From Vigna angularis (taxonomy: Eukaryota > Streptophyta > Magnoliopsida > Fabales > Fabaceae), in NCBI RefSeq assembly GCF_016808095.1, contig NC_068971.1:33713631-33777630 (forward strand): a stretch of DNA of 64,000 nucleotides, written 5' to 3'. Below are positions 10,279 through 22,685 of this stretch, piece by piece. The notes under the pieces are model-generated. The model saw only the letters and a list, made by a program, of their open reading frames with translations. It was not told where the DNA came from and did no database searches. Every line of letters starts with the position of its first letter. Within the stretch, counting starts at the first letter, position 1. A program made the translations under genes and the position numbers.

Positions 10279-11394
10279 AGGTACTATAGAAGTTGAGAAA
10301 TAACAAAACAAAATATGAATAAGTTTAATCCAACTTCTTCCTTGGTATGCTAAAACTCTTATAACCCGACTCAACACACTAAACTTACACACTAAATTTA
10401 AAGTTAAAAAAGGTTAAATGGATTGACTCATTTACTCATAAAAAAAGTTATGTATCTAATTAATGATATTTTCACAAGTTGAAGATGGCAACAAGTTGAT
10501 AATATAAATTCCTTCATACTGCTTCGTCACAAGTTGAAGATGGCAACAAGTTGATAATATAACCCTTCTCTTTATAATCTCACCTTCAAACAATAACACT
10601 ACAATAAACTGTTATGTCTATTGAGGAGGAGATTCACTGGAAAGATACAATAATAATAAGATATGAGTCCAACCACATAAGGGATTAACATCACTCTCTA
10701 CCCAAAACATTAAGGCAAAGGTTTAATGGATCTTTAACCTTATATGGTAATCTACTTTCTCATTTCTATCCAATGTGGGACTTGGACTCACACTTGGATT
10801 CCCAACATAAACCACTCACTTCAATCGAAATTACTTTCTCGCTCAATTCCATAATCACACATTTTTTTAATTAAAATTTACAACTTTTGAGGCATTTATT
10901 AAAAAAATGAACAAATGTTTTTTTTTTGAAGAATTAGGGTCACTAGGGGACAAGAAGACACCCCAATATACTCCCTCCATAGTTGTTCTACTAGATAGGC
11001 CACAAACCAGGGGTGCTTCTCTAAATTGGATAGCAATTACAACTCCCTTTGACTTCAAAAGGGAATTGGAGAATGAGGTAAACAAAAGGACGCAATGGAA
11101 ATAATTTGATTGTTAATGATAAAAACAGAATGAAGATAAGATGTAAGGAATGAATGGATGAAGATTCTCATGAAGGAAGGTGCATATGGTGCAGTGTGGG
11201 AGATAGAATGCTAAAACAGAAAGCCTAGCTAGGGAGAAAGGCTAGAGGATACTCTCATACTCTTTCATGGTGACTCTCAAGAAGGAATTGGTCTTGGAGT
11301 GATCTCAACAGGGATTCAATTCATTAATCTCAAAAGTGTTTTACAAAGGAGGGAAGCTCTCTATTTATAGGGATGAGAATCCCTTTTTACACAT
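10279..11394. other. Duplicated non-coding block, copy A (left part)
   Basis: This matches 29,624-30,675 downstream of gene 3. It holds no supported gene. A 36-base stretch containing AGTTGAAGATGGCAACAAG is tandemly repeated at about 10,473-10,560 here but present once at 29,822-29,860. The TATTTATAGGG word at 11,362 and general look suggest an old LTR-like repeat, but no termini were found. It is interrupted at 11,395 by a solo LTR and resumes at 15,663. Confidence 0.6.
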
Positions 11395-14300
11395 TGTCGC
11401 AACCCGAATCGCGACGGGACGACGATTCAAAAAGAAACGGGTTTTGAAAAGAGATTTTGGAGTCGCCACCATAGTTTATTCTGGAAAACTACGAAAAAAC
11501 CATAAAATAATAAGACACGGTCCACGAAAACCATATTCTGGGTTCGGGAGTCGGTTACGCGTAGGGAAGGTGTTAGCACCCTACAACGCCTGCCCTAAGG
11601 CAGTACCTTTAACTAAATGCACGAATATGATGTAGTTTTCAAAATGTTTGACTATTCCCTAAAATAAAATTCTAAATAAACAAAATATATTTTTTAGTTT
11701 TTTGGGCCCGACAAGGATTGACCTTGCTCCTACGTATTCTCGTTCAGAATGAGAAATCAGGGTTACGTAGTTCTTTTGGAAACTGCTTGAAAATTTTGTT
11801 TGAGAATTTTGTTTGAGAAATTGATTATGGATAATGATTTTGTATTTTTGGAAAATGAACCTGACAAGGACTAGCCTTGCTCCTACGTATCTCCACTTTT
11901 GATGGAGAATCAAGGGTAACGTAGTTCTAGCGAAAGATTGTTTGTTTGTTTGAAAGTGTTGATGTTTTTAGCTTTTGAAGATTTTATATATTTGTTTTTG
12001 ACATTTTTGAGAAAAAGAAGGTAATGAGTACTAGACCGACACGAACGTTCACACAAGTACTCATACCTTTAGAATGGTATTTAAATATTTTTAATTATTT
12101 TTTAAAAGAGAAATAACAATATTAAGCACTAGGACGATGCGAACGATCACACGAGCACTCATACCGTTATCTACTTATTTAGGAAGACTTAAGAGTATTG
12201 AGTGCTAGGCTGATGCGGACGATCGCACGAGCACTCATACCATTATTTAATTATTTAAATAAGAGAGAAAGGCATTGAACACTAGGACGATGCGGACAAT
12301 CACACGAGTGTTCAACCTCTAAAACATATTTTGTTATTTTTATTTAAAGAAGAAGGAAAAGTTTTTAGCACAAGGACGATGCGAGCGATCACACGTGTGC
12401 TTAACCTTTAAAACGTATTTTTGTAATTTTATTTCAAAAAAGAAGAAAAGGTTTTTACCACAAGGACGACGCGAGCGGTCACACGTGTGCTTAACCTTTA
12501 AAACGTATATATTCTTTTTTCTAATTTTATTTTAAAAAAAAAAAGAAAAGGTTTTTAGCACAAAGACGACGCGAGCGGTCACACGTGTGCTTAACCCTCA
12601 AAACGTATATTTTTTGTAATTTTATTTTAGAAAAAGAAGAAAAGGTTTTTAGCACAAGGACGACGCGAGCGGTCACACGTGTGCTTAACCTTTAAAATAT
12701 TTTTTTTTCTTAATTTAAAATATATATAATTTTAATATTTTTTGTAATTTTTATGGAGAACGAAACAAACAAGTCTAAAATAAAACAAAGGGGTGTGGGC
12801 TATCATACAAAGGGGTTACATGCAATAAAAATTAATTACCAAACAAATAATAATGAAAATAAAGAAACAAAAGCATAAAAATAAAGTAAGAGAACAACCC
12901 AACAAGAATAGGGGTGCAGAGATAAAAACCAGAGGTACGGAGTAAAGTTGAGGCTCCTTTGGTTTGGGTCAAAGTCCTTTTTCTCCAACTTTGAATCTGC
13001 CAAGGTGTAAAGATGAAAATGGTGGTGCATCCCGAAATGTGTGTCCAGGTCCAATTCTTTTTTTAATTTTTGTTTGGAGAAACAGAATGGGCTTCAGCCC
13101 AAATGGAAGGGGGTGTGAATAGGAATTGCTTCTCAGTAGGAAGAAAAAGGAAGCAACCCACACCAGGCCCAAGGCCTCTTGATCCCAATCAGAAACCCAT
13201 TAGGGGTTCCCCAACTTCATCTCATTTTTCATTCAGAGACCTTGCACGCTTAGGGTTTTCCTCTTCCGCATAGGACCAAAGAGGCTTAGGGGCGTCACCT
13301 CCGCACACACACCGCCGCCTCCGCCAGACCGGCCGCCGCTAGCCGCAAACCAGGGCGTCACCCGTGCGCTGATTGGCCGCCACAGACCCCACTGGTTGCC
13401 GCGCCAAGCTTCTCCGAACCAGCCACCACTTCTTCTAGTCTTGGCGTCGGCGGCAACCCCAAGCGCCATCGTAACCGTCTCCAACCGCGGCGCCATTGCC
13501 TCTCTCTCTCGTCTCTCTTCGCGAGAGGTTCTCTCCACCACCATCGCGTCGCCACCACGGTCGAGCCTGCCGCCAGTGCTACCTAGAGCCAATGGGTTTC
13601 TGATGGAAGCTACTCCAGGATATGCAGAGGAAGCTCCAAAACATAGAGAAGTGGCAGCGGATTGAGAGAATGCAGTGGAATTTCTGGATGCATGGAAGGT
13701 GTTTGATAAGATGCTGGATGTGTTTGAGTGGTTGTGTTTGGTAGAATTCTAGCTCAGCAAGCTTTCCAAAGGGGAAAGAAGCTAGAGGAGGTGCAAGATA
13801 ACAATGCACAAGGTTGAACTTGAGAGTGAAAGCTGAAAATTGGCAGCATTTCTTTACTACAAATCAAGTTACATTTACAAGTGATGAAGCTCTCTATTTA
13901 TAGAAGAAGGAGAGCTTCTAAAACGTATTGTGCAAGTTATTTTAAATGTGCACATGCTGTAAAACAGATAGAGGAAGCTTGGGCAGCAAGCTATAATTGC
14001 CAACTCAGCAAAGCAATTGAAGAAGATGGAGTTGTTGTCTTTGGTGTTGAACGTAATGCAAAAGCCGTGGGCACCATCCATTTGTGCTTCTTTGCTTTTC
14101 TTACGTGGCAGCCCTTTTAATTTGCATAGACATGGTTCCTCCCTTTTATTAATATTCTACAAAAGCAATGTAAAAGTATTTAGCAAAGAGAAAGAGAACT
14201 TAGTAAATAATACTCCATAAGAGTAAGGTAGTGAGTGCTCCCTCTTCCTCTTGGATTCTCTTGGACATGGCTCTTGTTAAAGGTCCTATGTTAAGCTTAG

Positions 14301-15662
14301 ATGGTCCTCCATCAGTTTCCCCCTTCTATCCTTCTCTTCTTCATGAATGCCGGCCTTAGTCAGTTTGCCTGCAACTCCACCATTCTTCGCGTTGAACTTG
14401 TTGATGAACGCTTCCACTCGCCGGTTCAATTTGTCCCAATTCAGTGATGGCTCTTTCCTCAGCCCTGTCGGCACGTTTTTTCGAGCTTGCAGCCACTGGC
14501 GCTTCCTAGAACCGGTGATGCTGCTCCCTTCTTTTTTCTGTGAGATATGTGTTCCCTCCAACTTGGGGCATGTTGTAGTGTGATGAAAATGGAAGCAGAA
14601 GGTTGGATGCTTCAAGAGTTTCGATGATAAAATGCTTGTGGAGGTAAATAAGAAGAATAAGTTCAGTATGCACTGAAGGAAAATGGGTTTCGGTGATGGC
14701 CGTGAGTGTGAATATGGCTATGGTGATGGGTGTATATGAGTTGCTAGCATTGATAGAGAATGGAGGAGGATTGAGTGTTGTGTGATGCGGAGATGAATCT
14801 GTGGAGTGAATGGGATAGGAGTATGTGTGGTGAATCCTGGTTTGGTGAGGAATTATGAAGGGTGATAATGAAGTCTTGTGTGTCAAGAACGGAGGTGTCG
14901 CTCCAAGGTTATGGAGGCCTCGGATGAAAATGATGGGTGTTGGAGGCAATAAAGAATGGCCAGAGGTGAACGATGGATGCTAATGAAGATGAGGAATTGG
15001 GAGTGAATGGATATTTTTTGATTTTTGTTTTAGGAAACGTGGTGGAGGTGGATCTTTTGGTCAGAGTTGAATGATGTTGGTGCCTTGCGTGAAGAGGCCA
15101 AAATCAGGGGCTGCCAACTGACACTCTGTTGCCTCCTGCGAACATGACCTTTCTTTTACAGCGACCACCCGCATTTACGGCAACTAACTTTGCTTTTTAC
15201 CATTGGAAATGATCGGGCCAAATATTTGTTTCCAAAAGTAGTTGATAGGAAAAGATTTCAGCAAAAAAAAAAATTGACAATGTTGGAAACGCAAACGGTT
15301 AAGTAAAACTTCTTTTTGTTGATTTTTTGCTATTTCTTATAAGTTTTCCTTTTCTCTTTTTTTTTAGAAAAGACTAAATAAAAATATAGTCAAATAAACT
15401 AATATAATAATATAAAACGAAATGATATATATAGTAAAATAAAATTAAAATAAGAAGATAAAATAAAGTAAAATAACTTAATAATAGTAAAATAAAATAG
15501 AATAACCAATAAAGAAAAAAAGATAAAATAATAAAAAATAATAAAGTAAACTAAAGAAATAAAATAATATAAAATAAAAAATAAAAATAAAGAAAATAAA
15601 AATAAGGCAAAATCAAAAGAGACTCATTATTTAGTCAACCCGGACGAAATTGGGTGTTGACA
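11395..15662 (-). mobile_element. 4.3 kb solo LTR, Ogre/Tat-like Ty3/gypsy
   Basis: On the minus strand the segment begins TGTCAACACCCAATTTCGTC (at 15,662) and ends GATTCGGGTTGCGACA (at 11,395), giving TG...CA ends. It is flanked by CACAT (11,390-11,394) and CACAC (15,663-15,667), a 5-base duplication with one change. The matching site near 30,675 is uninterrupted. The 3' part (11,400-11,600) contains GGTGGCGACTCC and a CCTTCCCTACGCGTAACCGA block, which I recall as typical of very long legume Ogre/Tat LTRs. No gag or pol is present. The GC-rich part at 13,290-13,640 gives long open frames but they look like LTR sequence, not genes. Confidence 0.8.
12025..12700. repeat. Minisatellite-like array inside the long LTR
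   Basis: Eight or nine units of about 75-95 bases each carry the core RGGACGAYGCGARCGRTCAC followed by ACACGTGTGCTTAACC or ACGAGCACTCATACC, separated by AT-rich spacers containing AAAAGGTTTTT. The units are more uniform towards the right, as if recently amplified there. Confidence 0.8.
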
Positions 15663-16215
15663 CACACTACCCATCATGCTTAACAAACCCCTCTATACAC
15701 AAATCAAGTGCCATCTGTAAAAGCCACGTTTTACATGCTTAAGACACGTGCAACAAAGCAGAAACGTGAAGCAGCTCATTACACTGGGTCCCGAAGAGTT
15801 TGCATTGAGTGGAATGACTTTGGCAACCATGTGTATTCTTGTTTTCTTGATCTTAGAGCTTGGCAAGATGGTCCATAGTTTGGAAAGGATATCATAAATG
15901 TTTGGATTGCTTTTTAAGCTTGCATTCTTCTACCTTGTTGATCTTTTCTTGGTCAAACTCCTAGTATATAGATTATGGCTTTTACCCAAGCTATCATCCC
16001 CTCTCTCTTAAGAAGCATTGGTCCTTAAATCTGACGGGTCGCCTTAATATGAAGATATATGAATTTATTGCAGAAGAAACTATTCCTAGTCTTAGGAGCA
16101 AACCATCTTGAAATGACGTTATTTCTGTTGGGATCCATAGGAATTCCTCCTAGTTTAAATGCTAATCCACAATAAGCATCAAACATATATTTAATTAGTA
16201 TTGTTCCAACAAACA
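15663..16215. other. Duplicated non-coding block, copy A (right part)
   Basis: Continuation of the 10,279-11,394 segment, matching 30,676-31,205 in the second block (shared word ACCCATCATGCTTAACAAAC). No gene is supported. The match stops near 16,215, where a CACTA-like repeat begins in this block and gypsy debris begins in the other. Confidence 0.6.
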
Positions 16216-18394
16216 AAACTCCTAGAGTTCGCCGCTTGGTAACGAACGTTCTTCGTGAACTCTCACATGAGTCTCTTTCACTTAAGGAACGTTCTAAGTG
16301 AACATCCGTAGGTAGTGCGCAAATCTGTCGGTAAATTGAATTTATCGACGGATTACGGACGGTCAAACATCCATCGATAAAAGTGTCGTCTTTAAATTTT
16401 ATCGACGGATTTTTTATTTTGTCGGTAATTACCAAAAGATGGGCGAACCGTCGGTAGTTACTGAAGGAAGAAATTTTTCGGTAATTATCGAAGGAAAAAT
16501 CGGTCGATAATTATTGAAGGAAAAATTTCGTCGATAATTACCAAAGGAAGAAATCTGTCGGTAAATACCGAAGGAAAAATTCCGTCGATATGGTTCATCT
16601 TCTTCTCTGCTCTCCCTCTTCCTCTCCTTCTTTCTTTCATTATTACCAATCCAGTTCATCTTCTTCCGTCTTCCGTTGTGTTTCTTCATTTTTTTATTTT
16701 TACCAATATAGAAGATTGAATAAATTAAATGTAGGGATAAAATTTGGTGTTGGCCGAACTTAGAGCAAAGCGTGTGGTTGTGGCAGTGGGTGGTGGTGGC
16801 TGTACGTGGTGGTGGCAGTGTGTAGTGGTGGTAGTGCGCGGTGGTGGTAGTGCACGGTGGTGGCAGGGACGACCTAGCTGAAGCACGATGGAGGCGACTT
16901 GACTGAACGAAGCATCGACTTTACTGAACGGAGATAGAGCCTCTCTTGATTTGTAGATGTATGGAGTGGAAGAGAAGAAAAAGATGGAGTGGAAGATGGA
17001 GAAGTCGGAGAAAAAGAAACTTCCTCAACAAAATGAGGAAGAAATGTGAGATCACTAGTGCAAAAACAGCGTATAACATCACGCGTTCAACGTCTAACCA
17101 CTCAATAGCCAACGTTAAAAATGACCGGTGTCAATTTTGTAAATAAATGCAATTATTAAATGTCGTTCAGAATTATAATTCGACATAAAAGGATATAAAA
17201 CGTCGAATGCCTCAACGTTAGACGTAAAAAGGTTAGTAAATTCAATAAAAATTTGAGCGGGAGATTGAAAATTCATTCAATTTATCTCAGCGCGCGAGAC
17301 CCTCTTCTCTGCTCAAATTTTTCTCGAACGAAGTTTAACGACCATCACATGTAATCTTTCTTTCATTTGATATAAATGCATGTTAATAAACTACTTTAAG
17401 TATAATTTTCGTTTTGTTTTCACCGATTATTTTCGTGTTATTGTCCTTCATAGGCGCATTCTGATTTCTCTCTCACTGGTGGCAACACTTTATTCCGATA
17501 AACTCACCTTTTGAAGGTTAGTTTTCGTTTTCGTTTTCGTTTGAAGAACTTATTTATTGAACTTGTTTGTTATTTGATTGAACTTGTTTGTTGTTTGTTA
17601 TTGTTATTTGTTGTTGATTCTATATTACCGTTCATAGTTCTGCTTTTCAGGTCTCGTAGAGTTGTAAAAAAGGATTACAATTTATTAAAAAAATAAAAAA
17701 AATTGATTAACGTCGTATATTGACAAAATTCGACATTAAATTAATGTCGAATTTTTTAAATTCGATGTCAATTTAATGTCTCTCAATATGACGTCGTTCT
17801 CGAATTTGATGTGAAAGGCCAAAAATATTCGACGTTGTATGTTGTTTTTGTACTAGTGGAGTGAGAGATATATAACGATTTTGGCTTGCGAACAAAGAGG
17901 AGAAATGGACGGAAAAATTCCTCCTTGTTTTATCGACATATTTTTCGTTGATAATGTATATTTCATTTATTAAAGAATTTACCGATGGACTAATCCATCT
18001 GTAAGTCAAATAATGGAGAAAATAATGAAAATCGTTTATTGATAATGCATCAGACCTAAGGGTAAACTCATTTTAATATATATAAATATATGTTTGACAG
18101 AAAGGTTAAGTGACTAATTTTGTATTCACTTTTATTAAATATTGTTACACAATGTCACTCATTTGAGCCTCAAAATACCTTTAACATATATCTCTAACAC
18201 GCTTGAATAAGGAAGAGAAAGTCAACAATACAATTTGGATAGTCAAAGATCATTAGAAAATCCAGTCGATCTGTAGAACAACTCTGAATGTTTGAATAAG
18301 AAATCTCAGTCTCAACCTGAAACACATACTACTAATGGATTTTAATATTTATCAACTGATATGTTGTGTCAGTAAATCGATTTTTTGTTTAGTG
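16216..18394. mobile_element. CACTA-like (En/Spm) non-autonomous DNA, composite
   Basis: Arrays of short inverted words such as TCGGTAATTACCGAAGG and ATCGACGG lie at 16,325-16,590 and again at 17,925-18,005, like CACTA subterminal repeats. Between them (16,780-16,870) is a GGTGGTGGCAGTG minisatellite, as in the element at 51,420. The segment ends with TTTTTTGTTTAGTG at 18,381-18,394, the expected complement of a CACTAAACAAAAA terminus. That terminus is also present in the second block at 40,212-40,225, so this end predates the duplication. The left terminus was not found. Confidence 0.55.
17053..17858. mobile_element. Nested non-autonomous CACTA element
   Basis: It starts CACTAGTGCAAAAACAGCGT and ends GTTGTTTTTGTACTAGTG, an inverted repeat with the CACTA signature. 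Subterminal words around AACGTCGAATT and TTCGACAT recur in both orientations (17,170-17,230 and 17,705-17,840). It is about 806 bases, has no transposase, and lies inside the composite element at 16,216-18,394. A 3-base target duplication could not be confirmed (GAT on the left, GAG on the right). Confidence 0.7.
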
Positions 18395-20956
18395 TGAAAA
18401 CGATTCATGAAATAACTAACATGTCTACGTTGACGAACTCTCTTTATTAATTTCATATCAGATTCGAATGTTAATTTTTGGTCTTTGATCCTGAATCCCG
18501 TTTTAGCAGCAAAATGAAAATGCACGAATTCCACGTGATATTATAATAATACCGATCAATAGAATATTGTAAAAGTATATATTTTTTATAGGAAAATACA
18601 GCTGCACACTTACTTTATTGGGATTAAATTAATTTATGAAATTACTTTCCTTAAACAATTTTATCGCGTGATCAAACATTTTCAACAACTCCCCCATAAA
18701 ATAATAAAGAAAGTACCTTTCTTCCCACATGGTATTCCAAGTAAGTGATTAAAGAAAAAAACAAAAGCAAGAAAGAAAAGGGAACTGATTAAAGAAATTA
18801 ATTACTCATCTTAATTCTATATATTTTACTTTATTTTAGCCCTTATATAAATTTCCCCCCTCTAATCTCTACAAAGATAATTTTAATCTCTTATAGTGTT
18901 TTTTACGTACTTTGTTTAATTTTGTTTAATATTCAGTGTCTAAAATTTTAGAAACTAAAAGCATATTAAATATATTTAAGGATTAGAAAGATACTTCTTA
19001 ACTATCAGATTAAAAGATAGAAGTCGTTGAACTTTACAAACCTAACCATAATTTTACCTGAAAAAAGTGATAAATATAATTTTTTAAGGAGGTATTTCTC
19101 TGATTTTATTCTTAAACAAGTAAAAATGGAATATATATTTCTATATTTATTAAAATGTTAATAAAAATTATCTGAGCATCTATGTTCTCTTTCCGGCAAT
19201 CGTTTTGTTAATTTCATTAAAGTTTCTTACAATTTTTATGTCCCTACACTACAACGTAGTGGATAAGTTATGCTTTACATAAATGTGAAAAATTATTCCT
19301 AACTACATATAACTATTTTTTTCAATCATTGCAAAATTTGAAAACACCTTAGAAAAAAAAATAGCGAAACGTATTTTTAAATAACAATGTGATTTTAAGA
19401 TACACTTAATAGGGTATGTGAAAAGAAACTCTTCCTAGACGATAAATTTAATAATATTAAACTATTTTCATAAAGAAATGGATGGAAAATGATTTTGTAA
19501 CATCTTTAGAGGTAAAATGGTTATTTAAAAATTAAATTTTTATATTTATAAAGAAAAAAAAAGAGATTAAATTCATCACTCTAATTCCATCCTAATTTAA
19601 AGAATTTTGAACTTTTTGAAGGCTACATTCACTTAGAGCTGTCAAAATGGGTCATAACCCGCGGGCCAACTCGACCCACCACAGATTTGAGTCGGATTGG
19701 GTTTCAAAAAATTGTATTTTTTTTATGCAGGTCAGATTTCAATCCGGCTTATTTAAACCCGTCTCATGCGGGTTGAACCCGTGTTGAGCCAGATTGACTC
19801 ACTTATCTAATTTTATTTTATTAAAATTTAATTTTAATTTTATAAAAAAATATTTATTATTATTTTTTTGCTTGAAAAAGTTATTTAAGTTTTTTATTTT
19901 CAAAATTAATTAAAAACTCTTGTTGGGAGTGAAATTTGTTTAGATTTGAATATTAGAAAGTTTGCAATTTTTTTTTTATTTTAAAAAAATTATAATTAAG
20001 TGTGCCACTGAGGCAATAATATGTTTATCCACCAATCCGTGGTGGGTGGATTCGGGTTCGAATTTTTCTGACTTACTAATAAATGAACCGGATTGGGTTG
20101 GCTTACTAAGTGACCAACCCGTGATAGGCCGGGTCGGGTCGGATGGCCCGTTCTACATTAACTGTATTATAAAAGGCCAGAAATCACGTTGTAGTATAAC
20201 TGTTACAAAAATAAAACTACTATTATAAATCCTTCTAACAAATAAGTACTCAAATCCTAAATATAATTAAAATTTAACTTAATTAAACTTCAACTCTCAT
20301 AAATATTTATATAATTTTAATTGACAGTCTATTAATATTTTTTTGTTTGTTGAATTTTTTTTAATTGAATTACATGAATCTAATCTTATATGAGTGAAAA
20401 CATTTACATTCATTTGACGGTCTTAACAAGATAAAATAATTTAAAAAAAGTAATTTTTTTATAATTTAAAATACAAAAAAAAGAAAAAAAAAATAGTGCC
20501 AAATAAATATAAAAAATTAATGTGTAAAAAAGTTATCATTTTTCAACTGTTATCTCATTTCTTTTCTCCAAATATTGAAAACGTGAAGTATTATAATTAA
20601 TATAAAAAATACTAATGCAAGAAAAGTCACTTTTTGTTTGCAATATTATTTTATTAAAATTAAAAATTACCTTACTCAGTTAACATAAATAAAACAGTAA
20701 AAACTGAATTAAAAAATATAAAAAAATTAAAAGTCCAATAAATATTTAATTAAAAAATATTAAAAAAACTAAAAACAAATAGAAAAATTAATAAAAATTC
20801 AACTAAAATATCTAAATTTGTAAAAAATTTAAAACTTAATTCAACTTTAAATCAACTCTCTCTTTTTTCTACTTTCCCTTTTTTATATAAACTAAAAACT
20901 ATAAAAAATAAATTTGAAAATTCAAAAGACAGAAACATATTAATAAAAATATAATT
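18395..20956. other. Intergenic spacer, copy A; no gene seen
   Basis: AT-rich sequence matching 40,226-44,760 of the second block in order, with many small indels (for example the shared word CTCTTTCCGGCAATC). Between 19,635 and 20,150 it carries a hAT/MITE-looking repeat with GCGGGCC and CCGGGTCGGGTCGG words that is absent from the second block. No terminal repeats could be fixed and no gene is supported. Confidence 0.55.
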
Positions 20957-20961
20957 AAAAA

Positions 20962-21385
20962 TGTTCCTGTATGTGTCGAGTCACCTAAATCCGTGGGCTC
21001 TCAGTCATGTTCGTCCGGTCTCTTCACGATCTGTCCTTCGGCTAGTCTCTGTCTGTCCGTCCCATGCGCTTGGGAGGGTACCTGTTAAAGGTGCTCCGAT
21101 GCTTAAGTCAGTAAAAGGTTCAATCGTTGTTTTAGTACCGCAATAAATGTGCAATTAATGAATTTGCCTACCTCTTACCTTTGACTTGTATTTATAGTTT
21201 TGGTCGTGGGTCTAGGATTAGCAGGGCCTTAATCACGGCCCAATCCCGAGCTCAACCCTCTAATCGGTGTTTTACCTTAATCACCTCTGCAAACCTACCT
21301 GTCATGGTCGTCCGGGTTGAGTGCTCGAGTCTGGCTGGACATCCCACATGCTATGTTTGGGACTGTCCAGGGGTCATCCGATACA
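20962..21385. mobile_element. 424-base solo LTR-like insertion
   Basis: GC-richer sequence begins TGTTCCTGTATGTG and ends CATCCGATACA, flanked by AAAAA on both sides (20,957-20,961 and 21,386-21,390). The matching place in the second block (44,765-44,770) reads straight through. A TATTTATAG box lies near 21,190. No coding domain is present. The family is unknown; a small gypsy LTR is likely. Confidence 0.75.
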
Positions 21386-21708
21386 AAAAATATCTAAATT
21401 TATTAAAAATTTAAAACTTAACCAAACATTAAATCAACTCTTATTTATTTATTTTTTTCTACTTTCTTGTTTTGATATCCATCTACCCTCCACATGTGAA
21501 CATAGGTAAGAGAAATATTGAAAACATTATTTCTGAAAAGAAAATCTTACTATTTAGATATTGTTCTTACATTAATTCACTCCCAAAATAATATTTAATG
21601 AAGTATCAGACATGATCTTCTGATCAATGTGGATCTTTATGGCCATGTTGCACATCTAGATCTATAAATAATGACAAGAGTTATGAGTAGTGCAAGGAGC
21701 TAGTAGAA

Positions 21709-22155
21709 ATGAATTTGGTGATTCCAAAATCAAAGAGCATGAGCTTCCTATCCCTCATCATTTTTCTACTCTTCTCATTGCCATCACTTTTTTTCGCAAT
21801 ATGTTGGGAACACTATCTTTCTCAATCATCGTAAGATACTCCCCAAACAAGAATTCCATACCTCTTATGTTGTCATCTTTCATACTAGTCTTCCATTTTG
21901 ACCAGAACTCTCATTCGCATTAGCAAATGACCTTGAGTTTGCTAAAAAGGTTCATCTCAAACATTAATCATGATCCTCTATTCTCTTCATTTCTTACTCT
22001 TGCATTTCCCCTTCGTTAATTTGGTGCATATCACACTTGATTTGAGCTCTTACACAAATCCTGAAAAAGCTGCAGAATCTCTCATTCCACTTTTAGAGGA
22101 CGCTGAAAGGGTTGTTCCCCAGGAACAACACCCCAAGACCCCCCTTAAACTTGGG
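21709..22155 (+). pseudogene. Apyrase copy 2, truncated pseudogene (exons 1-2 only)
   Basis: Exon 1 remnant is 21,709-21,949 and exon 2 remnant is 22,030-22,155. The signal-peptide part is recognisable (MNLVIPKSKSMSFLSLIIF) but shifts frame before the mature start. The ACR1 stretch that should encode DAGSTG is deleted: sequence equivalent to SSYAVIF runs into VFHF with about 18 bases missing. The intron 1 acceptor reads GCAT instead of GCAG. Exon 2 still encodes [20 protein letters not shown]. After the exon 2 donor the similarity to copy 4 continues to 22,290 and then stops at a copia LTR. Exons 3-9 are gone. It shares the ACR1 deletion with copy 4. Confidence 0.88.
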
Positions 22156-22293
22156 GTGAATGTTTGTTTCTCATCTCCCTTATCCACATTATTAAGGGTT
22201 TGGTTTGGATCCTTATCCACAAACAAAGTCAAATGAAAAGCTCTTTAAACATGTTCATATGATGTAGAACATGGTTCTGACAATAATATTCGT

Positions 22294-22685
22294 TGTTAGT
22301 ATTTTGAGGTTGTGAAAGGAATAATTGATGAGATAGAGAAAATGTAGAGATAGTTGAATGTAGAGAAAATATGGAGATAATGGAATGTAGAAGTAGTAGT
22401 TGGAAGAAGTGTTGTAGCTATCTTTGGTTGTAGTAGATGTTGGCTTACATACTAGATGTTGGCTACATGCATCAAATGGTAGAGTTCATGGGTATTTATA
22501 GACCCATAGATTATTCTAGAACATACTAGTCACAACTTATGTGGAATGTTCTAGATTTTTAGCTATGTAGAATATTCTTGATTTTTCTTCCTATCTTAGG
22601 TTTTTCTACAATATTCTAGAACTTGTATTACATTTCAATTCTCCTATCTAAGGAGTTTCTACATTCTTCTAGAATTGACATTACA
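22294..22685 (-). mobile_element. Copia LTR (3' LTR of a minus-strand element)
   Basis: The 392-base segment begins TGTTAGTATTTTGAGG and ends GAATTGACATTACA. On the minus strand it is preceded by a purine-rich tract (AAGAAGGAGTATTAAAG, 22,686-22,702), as expected at the polypurine tract of a 3' LTR. Its left edge is exactly where copy 2 loses similarity to copy 4. A target duplication cannot be tested because the other end is lost. Confidence 0.75.

Noticed and set aside
13233..13665. GC-rich open frames that could be a host exon
   Set aside because: They lie wholly inside the Ogre-like solo LTR, occur on both strands and show no domain.
14506..14949. 147-residue open frame on the minus strand
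   Set aside because: Low-complexity Thr/His/Ile composition inside the same LTR, with no recognisable motif or splice partners.
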